Shown: piece by piece, positions 24,696 to 32,859 of the stretch
Layout: every line of letters starts with the position of its first letter
How positions within the stretch are numbered: the first letter of the stretch is position 1
Origin: Rhodopirellula sp.
GTDB taxonomy: Bacteria; Planctomycetota; Planctomycetia; Pirellulales; Pirellulaceae
NCBI GenBank assembly: GCA_002690925.1
Contig: NZGD01000082.1
Location: 1-43,024, forward strand
DNA length: 43,024 nt
Direction: 5' to 3'
Program-made: the position numbers and the translations under genes
Notes under the pieces: model-generated
Seen by the model: only the letters and a program-made list of their open reading frames with translations
What the model was told of the DNA's origin: nothing
Database searches by the model: none

Positions 24696-25592
24696 TCAAT
24701 GAGGCAATCGACGTGCCAGCCAGTCGGTTGCGCGGTCGGTCCAGGAACCAATGTTTGAATCGGGACGTGGCCGTGTTCCGTATCCGTGGCCACCTGTCTC
24801 GTAAACGTGTAGCTCAGCGGGGACCTGCTGGCGTTTCATGTCAGCATAGAGCAGCACACTGCCAAGCGATGTTGAGCCGTCATCATGGGTATGAACAATG
24901 AACGATGGTGGCGTGCTTGTATTGACCTGTATGGCTGGCATTAATTTGTCAGTTTTTTTCTCATACATGTTCCACGGGTAAATCAACATTGCAAAATCTG
25001 GGCGGAAGGAATGCTCATCAATTTTGTCGATGGCCGCATAAGTGGGGTCTTCGTTTGTGATCAGAATCGCACCTACCTGTCCACCAGCAGAAAAAGCCAG
25101 CAGGCCAATTTTGTCACTTTTTAGATTCCACTTATCCGCATTGGCGCGAATCCATCTCATTGCTCGCTGGGCATCTTGTAAGGGGCGTTTCCAGCCGGGC
25201 TCTTGAGTATTATTCGGCAGTCGCGTTCTGTAATTCAGTACGAAGCAAGTCACGCCCATGCCGCAGAGCCATTCGGCAGCTTCGGAGCCTTCCAGATTCG
25301 GTACGACTTTGCCAAAGCCACCGCCAGGTAGAATGAGGACCGCCGAGCCATTCGGATTTTTGGTGGCCGGATAGACGTTCATCAGGGGACGTCTGATTTT
25401 CTCAATTCGGATGATTGGCGGTTTATCGACCGCCCGCATGGGTAATTGAGTCCCTGTGGTGCGTTGTGTTTCTCCAGGCGCCAGGTCAGGCCAAACGAAA
25501 ATTGGTTCAATGGTCGTGGTATCCTGCGCAAAACTACTGGGTGCAAGGACGCACGGCAGAGAAGCCAAAAGAACGGTGAGTAAACATCTCAT
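24696..25592 (-). CDS. Exported alpha/beta hydrolase (BD-FAE / acetylxylan-esterase-like)
   Basis: The 298-residue product has a signal peptide (MRCLLTVLLASLPCVLAPSSFA-QD). The alpha/beta-hydrolase fold shows an oxyanion HGGG-like loop as LPGGGFG (89-94). The nucleophile is Ser168 in LAFSAGGQVG, the acid is Asp237 or Asp238 in VHTHDDGS, and the base is His269 in TGGHGYG. The opening IFVWPDLAPGE...PPIIRIEKIRRP is typical of bacterial esterases annotated as acetylxylan or pectin acetylesterases. The likely role is periplasmic deacetylation of polysaccharide fragments, in keeping with the sugar-related neighbours. It lies 58 bases after the TIM-barrel gene on the same strand and may be the last gene of that operon. 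Confidence 0.9.
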   Translation of the reverse strand: MRCLLTVLLASLPCVLAPSSFAQDTTTIEPIFVWPDLAPGETQRTTGTQLPMRAVDKPPIIRIEKIRRPLMNVYPATKNPNGSAVLILPGGGFGKVVPNLEGSEAAEWLCGMGVTCFVLNYRTRLPNNTQEPGWKRPLQDAQRAMRWIRANADKWNLKSDKIGLLAFSAGGQVGAILITNEDPTYAAIDKIDEHSFRPDFAMLIYPWNMYEKKTDKLMPAIQVNTSTPPSFIVHTHDDGSTSLGSVLLYADMKRQQVPAELHVYETGGHGYGTRPRPDSNIGSWTDRATDWLARRLPH

Positions 25593-25650
25593 CAGAGTCA
25601 GCCAGGGTTGGAAGGGTTGTCAGGTTTGGGCAAGCGGGATTTTTATTGCA

Positions 25651-26592
25651 TCAGTCGTTTGCGATCATGCTGCGGAGGGTTGCCAAGTCTGCTTTGATTG
25701 CCGCTAGATGTTCCGGGACAAGTTCCGGTTTACGGTGATCCAGATATTCTTCATGTAATGAAATCGGCCCTGAAAAAGCGGCGTCAGCGAGCATTTTGAA
25801 GAACTTGGGGTCGATGCGGCCACTGCCTAGTGGGACATTGGAGGGCTTCTTGTCTTCCTTCCACACAAAGTCTTTGACATACACAGTATCGATGGAGGGT
25901 TGGATCATGTTGAACGTGACAGGCCAACTCATTCCACCTTCGGCTGTTGCGTGGCGTATGTCGTACGCGACTCCAATGTCGCCGGAGTCGATTCCTCTCA
26001 GAGCTAATTGTAAATCCCAGAGTGGTGCACCAAGATAATTGGTCCCAGCATGATTTTGGTAAATGCCAGTTAAGCCAAAGTCATGGTTCATTGCGGCGAG
26101 TTGCTTCAGTTTTGGTCGCCACTGCTCGATCTGCGCCAACACGCTCTTTTTGAGATCGTATTTGTAATATTTCATGCGATAACGTTGGATTCCGAGTGTC
26201 GCAGCAGTTCTCAGAACTCTTTCCGTCAGCGGATCATCTGGATCGTTGACGTCGGATGTGAGAACTGTGATTTCGAGATCGCGTTTATTGAGAGCCTCAA
26301 CGAGCGCCGGAAGCTCGTCTGCGACTTGTTCCGGTTCTACATGCCCACCCTTGCGGATGGGGGCTTCAATGCCATCGAATCCAAGTTCAGCGATGCGATC
26401 GGCAAGTTCGTCAAATGAGAGGGAGTTGAACGGTTTTGTGAAGACACAAATAGGATTCTCATCACGTGGACTTGGGGCCGCTGCCAGCCCCGTTTTCGCA
26501 CGTGTGATCAGGGATCCAGTAGTCACCGCCATCGAAGCACCTATGAAGTGTCGCCGGTTAAGTTCGTGTTCAGCAGGGCTTGGATCATTCAT
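25651..26592 (-). CDS. Tat-exported sugar phosphate isomerase/epimerase-like TIM barrel
   Basis: The 313-residue product has a twin-arginine signal (LNRRHFIGASMAVTTGSL, Arg13-Arg14). The barrel is of the xylose-isomerase-like (AP endonuclease 2) family: DRIAELGFDGIEAPIRKGGH, GLTGIYQNHAGTNYLG, DIGVAYDIRHATAEGG and ISLHEEYLDH carry the expected acidic and His metal ligands. Export through Tat suggests the metal or cofactor is loaded before export. It overlaps the upstream 1012-residue cytochrome/propeller gene by four bases (ATGA), so the two are translated together. The true substrate is unknown; a 3-keto-sugar epimerase is one possibility. Confidence 0.9.
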   Translation of the reverse strand: MNDPSPAEHELNRRHFIGASMAVTTGSLITRAKTGLAAAPSPRDENPICVFTKPFNSLSFDELADRIAELGFDGIEAPIRKGGHVEPEQVADELPALVEALNKRDLEITVLTSDVNDPDDPLTERVLRTAATLGIQRYRMKYYKYDLKKSVLAQIEQWRPKLKQLAAMNHDFGLTGIYQNHAGTNYLGAPLWDLQLALRGIDSGDIGVAYDIRHATAEGGMSWPVTFNMIQPSIDTVYVKDFVWKEDKKPSNVPLGSGRIDPKFFKMLADAAFSGPISLHEEYLDHRKPELVPEHLAAIKADLATLRSMIAND

Positions 26593-29500
26593 TTTTTTGC
26601 TCCTAGCGAAAGGTAGGCGAAGAGGTTTCGCAGTTCTTCAGGCGTCATGTCCTTCAGGACATCGGTTGGCATCAGTGATGTGCGAATTGCTTTGAGGGTT
26701 TCAATGTTATCGCGGCTGATTACGGAGAGCTGGTTGTCGGCGTTACGAAGAGTGACCGTTTTTGGATCTTGTGCTGCGATCATTCCATTAAGGACACGAC
26801 CATCCTGAGTCAGGATCAAATAGGATTGAAAGCCCTCGCGGATTTCCAGGCTCGGTTCGACGATCGAATTCAGCCAGAAGGTCAGGTTGCCTCTCTCGTA
26901 GCCATCTAGCGGCGGTCCCACTTTCTTACCTTCGCCAAAAAGTTGGTGGCAATTGCCGCAGCGTTTTGTGAAGTGGACTTTGCCCTTGTCCTGGTCACCT
27001 GTGCTGGCCATCAGAATTTCACGAAGACGCTTCATCTCGGCTATCTTTTCCGGTGCGGAATCCATGGCTTTGCCAAACGCATCTTCGACGCGAGCCACGA
27101 TTTCAGCATCCTCGTATGTTCGTAATTGTTGCACGACATCAGGCGGAATTTGATCGCGTCTTACACGCCATGCATTTAATTCGGCAAGCAGGACATTTGC
27201 CCAAGTTGGTCGACTCGCAAGCGTACGGCACGCCGTTGCTCTCAGGCCATGCTCTCCTGATATCCGACTGCCAAAAGCGGACACAAGCGTCTTGGGAATG
27301 GAACTGTCGTCGTACTGTGTCAGTGATCTCATGGCGACTCGTTGCAAAGCGGGTTCGCTTGTGTATTGACCTGTTGCCAGTCGAAGCAGCGTTGGAACAG
27401 CTACAGGATATTTTACTTCGCCAAGTGTCTTGGCGATCTCCAGCTGGATCCCCAGGTCAGCAGTTCTGTTTTTTAGAACTGCAATCGCTTTAATGGCCGC
27501 ATCAGCCTGCCCCTGTCGCATCCCGAGGACGAGTCCAGAATCGCCCAGACTTGATTGGTAACTTTTGAGAGCACGAGCGAGACTGTCCGGCAGCGTTGGA
27601 AGTGATTGGCCCTGAAAGGCTCGGTTTAGCCCCATCATCAGTCGGTCACGGTCATCCTGCTCGGGAGCCAGTTCGAGTAGCTCAGCACAGTGTTGTAGTT
27701 CCGTGGGGCTACCCGATGCTGCGTAACGCTGCATCAGACGGCTTGCAATGTGATCGCGAAAAACAGGCAGACTCCATGTTGTTGGATGGGTCAGCATCTG
27801 CTTGATTTCAGACCACCCAGAAGATTGACCCTCGATCGCCCACCAGATCATCAGAGGCATTTGTGGATCATTTGCGTCCGCATCATTGGCGAGTAAGGCT
27901 CCAATGATGGGCATGGCAATTTTGGCATCAATTCGTTTGGCGGTGGCAGCTAGCTGGCTGCGCACTTGCACATCAGGCTCATCTCTCGCTACCTGAACCA
28001 GAGCTTCAAGGGATCGATGCTGGTCACCTAATAGGCGAATGACCCACCGACGTATGTCGGCATGGGGGCTTTGTAGCCACTTTCCAGCCCGTTCATCTGA
28101 TAATTCTTCGAGCAAGTTGATGACCCACAACGCTTCGAGCGAGCCTTGGTCTACGAGTTCTAGCAGTTTGTCGAGGTTGGTTTTATCTTTGCGCCAGCCA
28201 AGTTCCAGTGTCGCTCTTTGGCGAACCCACTTATTAGGATGCGACAGGCAGGAGATCAAGTCCTTCGACTTTCGTGTATGGAGATCGCCTTCCCCGTATC
28301 CAGCCAGTCCGCCTTCTGGAACAACACGATAGACTCGCCCGCTTTCTTTGTGCCAGTCGTCGGTCGGACTGACGTGACTTAGGCGAGTGTCGTACCAGTC
28401 GGCGATATAGACCGCCCCGTCTGGCCCCACACCGGAATAAACGGGTCGAAACCATCGGTCGTCTGTCGTTAGCAGGTTGGGCTGGTCGATTGTTCGATAG
28501 GTGGATCCATCAGGCAGACGCGTGCTGTGCCAGACAAGGTTGTGAAGTGCGTTTGGCGCGATAATGGAACCATCGAATTCTTTGGGATAAGCCCCGCCCT
28601 CATAAATGCAAAATGCCTGGGGAAAGCGTCGGCCATCACCTTCGAATCTCATCGGGGGGAAAAATCCAAACGCATAGGGGTTCGTCAGTGGGCCGTGCTT
28701 GCCCCAGTTCTTTGCTGAGTAACTGCCTTGGGGGAAGTACCAGCCACGTGTATTTCCGCCATTGGTGCCTGTGAAAACACGACCTTTGGAGTCAATGTCC
28801 AAGCTGAACGTGTTACCACCACCCTCAGCATAAATTTCAAAAACGCGAGTTTCGGGATGGTATCGCCAAACACATTGCCCCTGAAAACGGACTCCTTTGG
28901 TAACTGCCGAACTGACGTCACCCACGGTGGTACTGCCGTTGCATCCATAAAGCCAACCGTCAGGTCCCCAGAGCAGGCTGTTGGCGACAGAGTGCGTGTC
29001 CTGCAGGCCAAATCCTGACAGGTGAACTTCAGGGTCTCCGTCAGGCACATCATCTCGATTGGCATCCGGGTATCGCAGCAGGTAAGGCGGGTTCAGAACC
29101 CAGATGCCACCATTGCCAACCTGCACTGAGGTGGCGATGTTCAAACTTGAAATGACTTCCTTGTGTTTGTCATAGGTTCCATCGCCGTTGGTATCTTCGT
29201 GCACCGTGATTTTGTCGAGCCCGGGTGTTCCCGCAGGCGGGGGGTCGGGAACCTTGTCAAATACGGCCCGAAGGTGTTGGTCAAAGCGAATGACTTTCAA
29301 GCCGGCGGGATATTGATATTGCCGGTATTGCACTACCCACATTCGGCCTCGTGAATCCCAGCTGGCGAATAGGGGTTGAGCTACGACAGGTTCACTGATC
29401 GCCACTTCCAGTTCAAATCCATTTCGAACATCGAATTTGTTGACTGCCTCAGCTGCGGGGGTCGGAGCGGAATCGTCCGCCATCACACCCCTACCTCCGA

Positions 29501-29627
29501 ATGTCCGCATGATTTCAGCAACTTTTTCGTTGCCGGCTCGCGTGGTGTCAGGTTCCTGTGCCGGTAATCGACAAATGCAAAAGTTGCTTGAAAGCAGAGT
29601 AATGACCAGAACAGATGATTTGTACAT
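26589..29627 (-). CDS. PVC-type membrane-bound dehydrogenase with HEAT-like repeats and C-terminal cytochrome c domain
   Basis: This is a 1012-residue exported protein of a family characteristic of Planctomycetes and relatives. The signal peptide ends near residue 23. The N-terminal propeller (about 65-450) has GFELEVAISEPVVAQPLFASWDSRGRMWVVQ, HEDTNGDGTYDKH and GPDGAVYIADWYDTRLSH, all typical. A helical HEAT-like region follows (about 480-850, HPNKWVRQRATLEL ...). The C-terminal haem domain has CGNCH at 890-894 (26946-26960) and the usual VGPPLDGYERGN ... ILTQDGRVLNGMIAAQ stretch. It probably oxidises a carbohydrate-related substrate in the periplasm. It is coupled by an ATGA overlap to the Tat-exported TIM barrel. 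Confidence 0.93.
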   Translation of the reverse strand: MYKSSVLVITLLSSNFCICRLPAQEPDTTRAGNEKVAEIMRTFGGRGVMADDSAPTPAAEAVNKFDVRNGFELEVAISEPVVAQPLFASWDSRGRMWVVQYRQYQYPAGLKVIRFDQHLRAVFDKVPDPPPAGTPGLDKITVHEDTNGDGTYDKHKEVISSLNIATSVQVGNGGIWVLNPPYLLRYPDANRDDVPDGDPEVHLSGFGLQDTHSVANSLLWGPDGWLYGCNGSTTVGDVSSAVTKGVRFQGQCVWRYHPETRVFEIYAEGGGNTFSLDIDSKGRVFTGTNGGNTRGWYFPQGSYSAKNWGKHGPLTNPYAFGFFPPMRFEGDGRRFPQAFCIYEGGAYPKEFDGSIIAPNALHNLVWHSTRLPDGSTYRTIDQPNLLTTDDRWFRPVYSGVGPDGAVYIADWYDTRLSHVSPTDDWHKESGRVYRVVPEGGLAGYGEGDLHTRKSKDLISCLSHPNKWVRQRATLELGWRKDKTNLDKLLELVDQGSLEALWVINLLEELSDERAGKWLQSPHADIRRWVIRLLGDQHRSLEALVQVARDEPDVQVRSQLAATAKRIDAKIAMPIIGALLANDADANDPQMPLMIWWAIEGQSSGWSEIKQMLTHPTTWSLPVFRDHIASRLMQRYAASGSPTELQHCAELLELAPEQDDRDRLMMGLNRAFQGQSLPTLPDSLARALKSYQSSLGDSGLVLGMRQGQADAAIKAIAVLKNRTADLGIQLEIAKTLGEVKYPVAVPTLLRLATGQYTSEPALQRVAMRSLTQYDDSSIPKTLVSAFGSRISGEHGLRATACRTLASRPTWANVLLAELNAWRVRRDQIPPDVVQQLRTYEDAEIVARVEDAFGKAMDSAPEKIAEMKRLREILMASTGDQDKGKVHFTKRCGNCHQLFGEGKKVGPPLDGYERGNLTFWLNSIVEPSLEIREGFQSYLILTQDGRVLNGMIAAQDPKTVTLRNADNQLSVISRDNIETLKAIRTSLMPTDVLKDMTPEELRNLFAYLSLGAKK

Positions 29628-29763
29628 CGATTTTGTCCGTGGTTGGCTGGCGGGTTACGGAGAGTGTGAGTGTGCAACTGATAACCACTTGTCATTAATT
29701 GAATGGCTTCAATCTGGTGGCGTCGTGTTTGCGTTGGAATGGTTGCACTGGTATGCCACATGC

Positions 29764-30831
29764 TCAGGATAGTATGTCCTGCAACACGTTCCCGTGCACA
29801 TCGGTCAGGCGGAAATCACGGCCACCATGCCGGTAAGTCAGCTTCTCATGGTCAATCCCCAGCTGATGTAGGACGGTTGCCCACACATCATACACGTCGC
29901 ATTCGTCCTGCACGGCATGGTAGCCGAGTTCATCGGTCGCACCGTGGACAGTGCCTCCCTTCACGCCACCACTGCATAGCCATGCACTGAATCCAAAGGG
30001 GTTGTGGTCCCGTCCGTTGTTGCCCTGCGAAAACGGTGTGCGACCGAATTCACCGGCCCAGACAATCAAGGTATCATCGAGTAATCCACATCGTTTCAAA
30101 TCTTTGATCAAGGCAGCGATCGGCTGATCAACTTGGTTGGCCATCGCACGATGACCTTTTTCCAAGGCGCTATGTTGATCCCAAGGGTTAGCTGCTCCCC
30201 CAGCGCCTATGTCTCGGGTCAAGCAGCTGAGTTCGATAAAGCGGACGCCTCTTTGGACCAGTCGTCGGGCAAGCAGACATTGGCGTCCGTAGGAGGCGAG
30301 TGCTGCATCTGGCGAGTCGAGGCCGTAGAGTTGCTGGGTCGCAGCTGTTTCGTTTCTGATATCACATAGTTCAGGGACGGCAGTTTGCATTCGAAAAGCA
30401 GTTTCAAAGTTGGCGATGGCGGCTTCGACTTGCGGATCGTCTGCGGAGTTCTTCAGGAACTGACCGTCCAAGACACGCGCAAGTTCCCGACGCCGCTGCT
30501 GAGCTTGCAGGCCATCGACGCCACGGATGTTTCGAATCGCCTCCTCTTTATCTGCCTTGAGGATCGAACCCTGGTGCTGCGCAGGCAGGAAACCGCTGCT
30601 GAATAAAGCGACTCCGCCGTGCGGTGGTACAGCCCCACCGCTTTGAAGGACGACGTAGGCTGGCAGGTTGTCATTGGCTGTACCCAGTCCATAGCTGCAC
30701 CATGCCTCTGCAGTGGGATGGCCCATGAAGGGAAACCCACTATGCATGAGAAAGTTACCTTGTGCGTGTCGTTGACTGGTGTTTGAGCGATACAGCAGTA
30801 CATCAGCTTGTGGTAATTTGCTGGTCATCAA
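29764..30831 (-). CDS. N-terminally truncated DUF1501 protein (possible pseudogene)
   Basis: The 355 residues match the middle and end of DUF1501 (sulfatase-like fold) proteins: [85 protein letters not shown] and [15 protein letters not shown]. Family members normally begin with a Tat signal and a GGPSHxDTFDPKP motif, about 110-120 residues earlier. Here the frame opens at TTG 30831 (ATG 30828) with an in-frame TAA only three codons upstream (30841-30843). The missing part is not found in any frame up to nusA. Without its signal and N-terminal motif the protein is probably inactive or repurposed. It sits 137 bases upstream of the PVC-type dehydrogenase, on the same strand. Confidence 0.8.
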   Translation of the reverse strand: MMTSKLPQADVLLYRSNTSQRHAQGNFLMHSGFPFMGHPTAEAWCSYGLGTANDNLPAYVVLQSGGAVPPHGGVALFSSGFLPAQHQGSILKADKEEAIRNIRGVDGLQAQQRRRELARVLDGQFLKNSADDPQVEAAIANFETAFRMQTAVPELCDIRNETAATQQLYGLDSPDAALASYGRQCLLARRLVQRGVRFIELSCLTRDIGAGGAANPWDQHSALEKGHRAMANQVDQPIAALIKDLKRCGLLDDTLIVWAGEFGRTPFSQGNNGRDHNPFGFSAWLCSGGVKGGTVHGATDELGYHAVQDECDVYDVWATVLHQLGIDHEKLTYRHGGRDFRLTDVHGNVLQDILS

Positions 30832-30991
30832 CGAGGTCGATTATTGGGAATTCCGCATTATCGGTACTAGGAGGGGATCGCTCAATTCTGTCGGGTTATT
30901 TCGCGTCGAAACGCGTAAACTGAGTTCGGTTCGGGTTCATTTGAGCGGGAATTAATTAACTTCGTGAGTTGGTTTGATGCTCGTGTGTTGG

Positions 30992-31020
30992 TTGACACCC
31001 AATCGATTGATAGATATGGT
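30992..31020 (+). promoter_or_regulatory. Candidate sigma70-type promoter for nusA
   Basis: A perfect -35 TTGACA (30992-30997) is followed after 17 bases by TATGGT (31015-31020), four of six matches to the consensus -10. Transcription would begin near 31027, giving a leader of about 95 bases that contains a terminator-like hairpin. It is the best promoter match in the window. Confidence 0.6.
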
Positions 31021-31044
31021 CACACTCAATGTCGTGCAATCGCT

Positions 31045-31078
31045 TGCCCGGGCCCCCTAAGGTTCGGGCAGTTTTTTT
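31045..31078 (+). terminator. Intrinsic-terminator hairpin in the nusA leader (candidate attenuator)
   Basis: TGCCCGGGCC (31045-31054) pairs with GGTTCGGGCA (31061-31070) over ten positions including two G-T, with a six-base loop, followed by G and seven T (31072-31078). No plus-strand gene ends upstream: the neighbour is divergent. The structure lies between the candidate promoter and the nusA start at 31122, so it should act as an attenuator. Confidence 0.75.
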
Positions 31079-31121
31079 GTTCGTATTCAGCGGCCTCTCC
31101 TCTCAAATCACGAATGTCGAT

Positions 31122-32534
31122 ATGAATCCACAAGATATCCTTCGATACGTAGACTCTCTGCACCGTGAGAAGAACATTGATAAGGAGTTGGTCTTCATCG
31201 CCATTGAATCAGCTCTTCAGACTGCTGCGAAGCGTCAATATGGAGAGGAGGCTGATATTACTGTTCAGCTGGATCGCGAAAATGGTCGGATTCATGCGGT
31301 CCTAGCTGGGGAGCAGTTGGGTGAGGACCAAATCGGCAGAATCGGGGCACAAACTGCCAAGCAAGTGATTATCCAGAAAGTTAAAGAGGCCGAGCGTGAC
31401 TCGCTGATGCTGGAGTATCGCGAGCAGATAGGGGACATTGTTAGTGGAATTATCGGTCGAGCAGACGGCGGGGTTGCAACGGTCAATCTAGGTAATGTAG
31501 AAGCAATTCTGCCTCGAAGTGAGCAGATTCCTGGCGAGACATTGCATGCCGGAGAGCGTGTCAGGGCTGTCGTTTTTGAGGTTCGAGCCACTGGAAATCG
31601 TGTTCGCGTTGTCTTGAGTCGAACTCGTCCCCAGTTGGTGCAAAGGCTCTTCGAGCAGGAAATACCAGAGATTGGTGAGGAAATTATCTCCATCCAATCC
31701 ATTAGCCGCGAGCCTGGTTACCGCAGTAAAGTGGCGGTCAGCAGCGTTGATAGCCAAATCGATCCGATTGCGGTTTGTGTTGGCTATCGGGGCAGTCGAA
31801 TCAAAGCCGTTCGGGAAGAACTTGCAGGTGAACATATTGATGTCGTTCGTTACAGCGACGACCCTGAAGTACTGATTCCCAACGCATTGCAGCCAGCAGA
31901 GGTAGAGCAGGTTCTGCTGTGTGACATGATCGGACGGGCCATTGTTCTGGTTCAGGAGGATCAATTGTCGCTGGCCATCGGTCGTCGAGGTCAAAATGTC
32001 CGGTTAGGCAGCAAGCTCTGCGGTTGGGACATTGAGATCATGACCGGCTCTGAGCTTGAGGACCAAATTGAGCGGGCGGTGACGGGGTTCAGCCAGATTG
32101 CAGGTGTGACTGAGGAGATCGCCCAAAGCTTGGTTGAGCAGGGATATCTTTCCTATGACGACCTGTCGGTGATTGAGCCGGATCAGTTCATGGAAATGAG
32201 CGGTTTGTCGGCTGAGGACGTTGATCGAATCGTCGAGGTTGCCGAAACCATGGCCGAAGAAGCTGAGCAAGCAGCAGCTGAGGAACGCAGGGTAAGGCGG
32301 GAGCGCGAGCAGGCTCAGAAAGAGTCGGGTGCGGCAGGCGGTGCCGCTGCGGTAGCAACGGCACCAGCAACCGAGGATGCTGAAGCAGGTGGTTCGGGGG
32401 CAGTAGATTCAGGAGAGGCAGCGGAAGTGGTCACCGAAGCTGCTGCGATCGAGGAATCAGCGGAGCCCACTGAAACTCCAGCGGAAGACGCCTCTGGTGA
32501 TGGAGCTGCGGGAGCAGCGGCCGAGAAGGACTGA
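31122..32534 (+). CDS. nusA: Transcription termination/antitermination factor NusA
   Basis: NusA binds RNA polymerase and nascent RNA to control pausing, termination and antitermination. The 470-residue product has the N-terminal polymerase-binding domain (about 1-100, MNPQDILRYVDSLHREKNIDKELVF). An S1 domain follows (about 103-170, GDIVSGIIGRADGGVATVNL). Two KH domains have VCVGYRGSRIKAVREEL (about 217) and LAIGRRGQNVRLGSKL (about 283). A C-terminal helix-hairpin-helix unit lies at about 320-378 (GVTEEIAQSLVEQGYLSYDDL), then an Ala/Glu-rich tail. The frame is open from ATG 31029, very close to the predicted transcription start, but the 31 extra residues are unlike NusA, so ATG 31122 is chosen. 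The usual upstream rimP is absent. Confidence 0.96.
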   Translation: MNPQDILRYVDSLHREKNIDKELVFIAIESALQTAAKRQYGEEADITVQLDRENGRIHAVLAGEQLGEDQIGRIGAQTAKQVIIQKVKEAERDSLMLEYREQIGDIVSGIIGRADGGVATVNLGNVEAILPRSEQIPGETLHAGERVRAVVFEVRATGNRVRVVLSRTRPQLVQRLFEQEIPEIGEEIISIQSISREPGYRSKVAVSSVDSQIDPIAVCVGYRGSRIKAVREELAGEHIDVVRYSDDPEVLIPNALQPAEVEQVLLCDMIGRAIVLVQEDQLSLAIGRRGQNVRLGSKLCGWDIEIMTGSELEDQIERAVTGFSQIAGVTEEIAQSLVEQGYLSYDDLSVIEPDQFMEMSGLSAEDVDRIVEVAETMAEEAEQAAAEERRVRREREQAQKESGAAGGAAAVATAPATEDAEAGGSGAVDSGEAAEVVTEAAAIEESAEPTETPAEDASGDGAAGAAAEKD

Positions 32535-32859
32535 TTCGGTGGGTGATTCGCCCACTAATCTCGGATTTCCGCGAAAACTTGCCGGGTTTCCGTAGGAAAG
32601 TGCCTTGGCAGACCTCTGCGCCACGCTCGTTTTTCGCTATCTTATGGGCTAGTTGGCCCAGACAGTACTCTGGGGAATCGTTGGATGATCCCGGCGTGGG
32701 AGGTTTTTTGACCTGCCGCGGCGATGGAGGAATACCAGTATGTGATCATAATTAGACCATTGAACCCGCCCGCGAATCGGGCATTTTCCCGTACGAATAT
32801 CAACGAATTACAACATTCGCTCGGCGGGTTCCAAAAACGAATCGACAGGATTTTCGCAC
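32535..32859. other. nusA-infB intergenic leader
   Basis: This 325-base gap holds no credible gene. It contains a local hairpin GCCCG/CGGGC (32768-32782) followed by ATTTT, and a competing 9-bp long-range pairing of 32762-32770 with 32823-32831. Translation of infB starts at GTG 32860 with AGGA 10 bases or so upstream. Confidence 0.45.
32762..32831 (+). promoter_or_regulatory. Possible mutually exclusive RNA structures in the infB leader
   Basis: GAACCCGCC (32762-32770) is the exact reverse complement of GGCGGGTTC (32823-32831). Its last three bases are also part of the small hairpin GCCCG-CGAAT-CGGGC (32768-32782). The two pairings cannot both form fully. A leader switch is possible, but no ligand or factor is evident. 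Confidence 0.3.
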
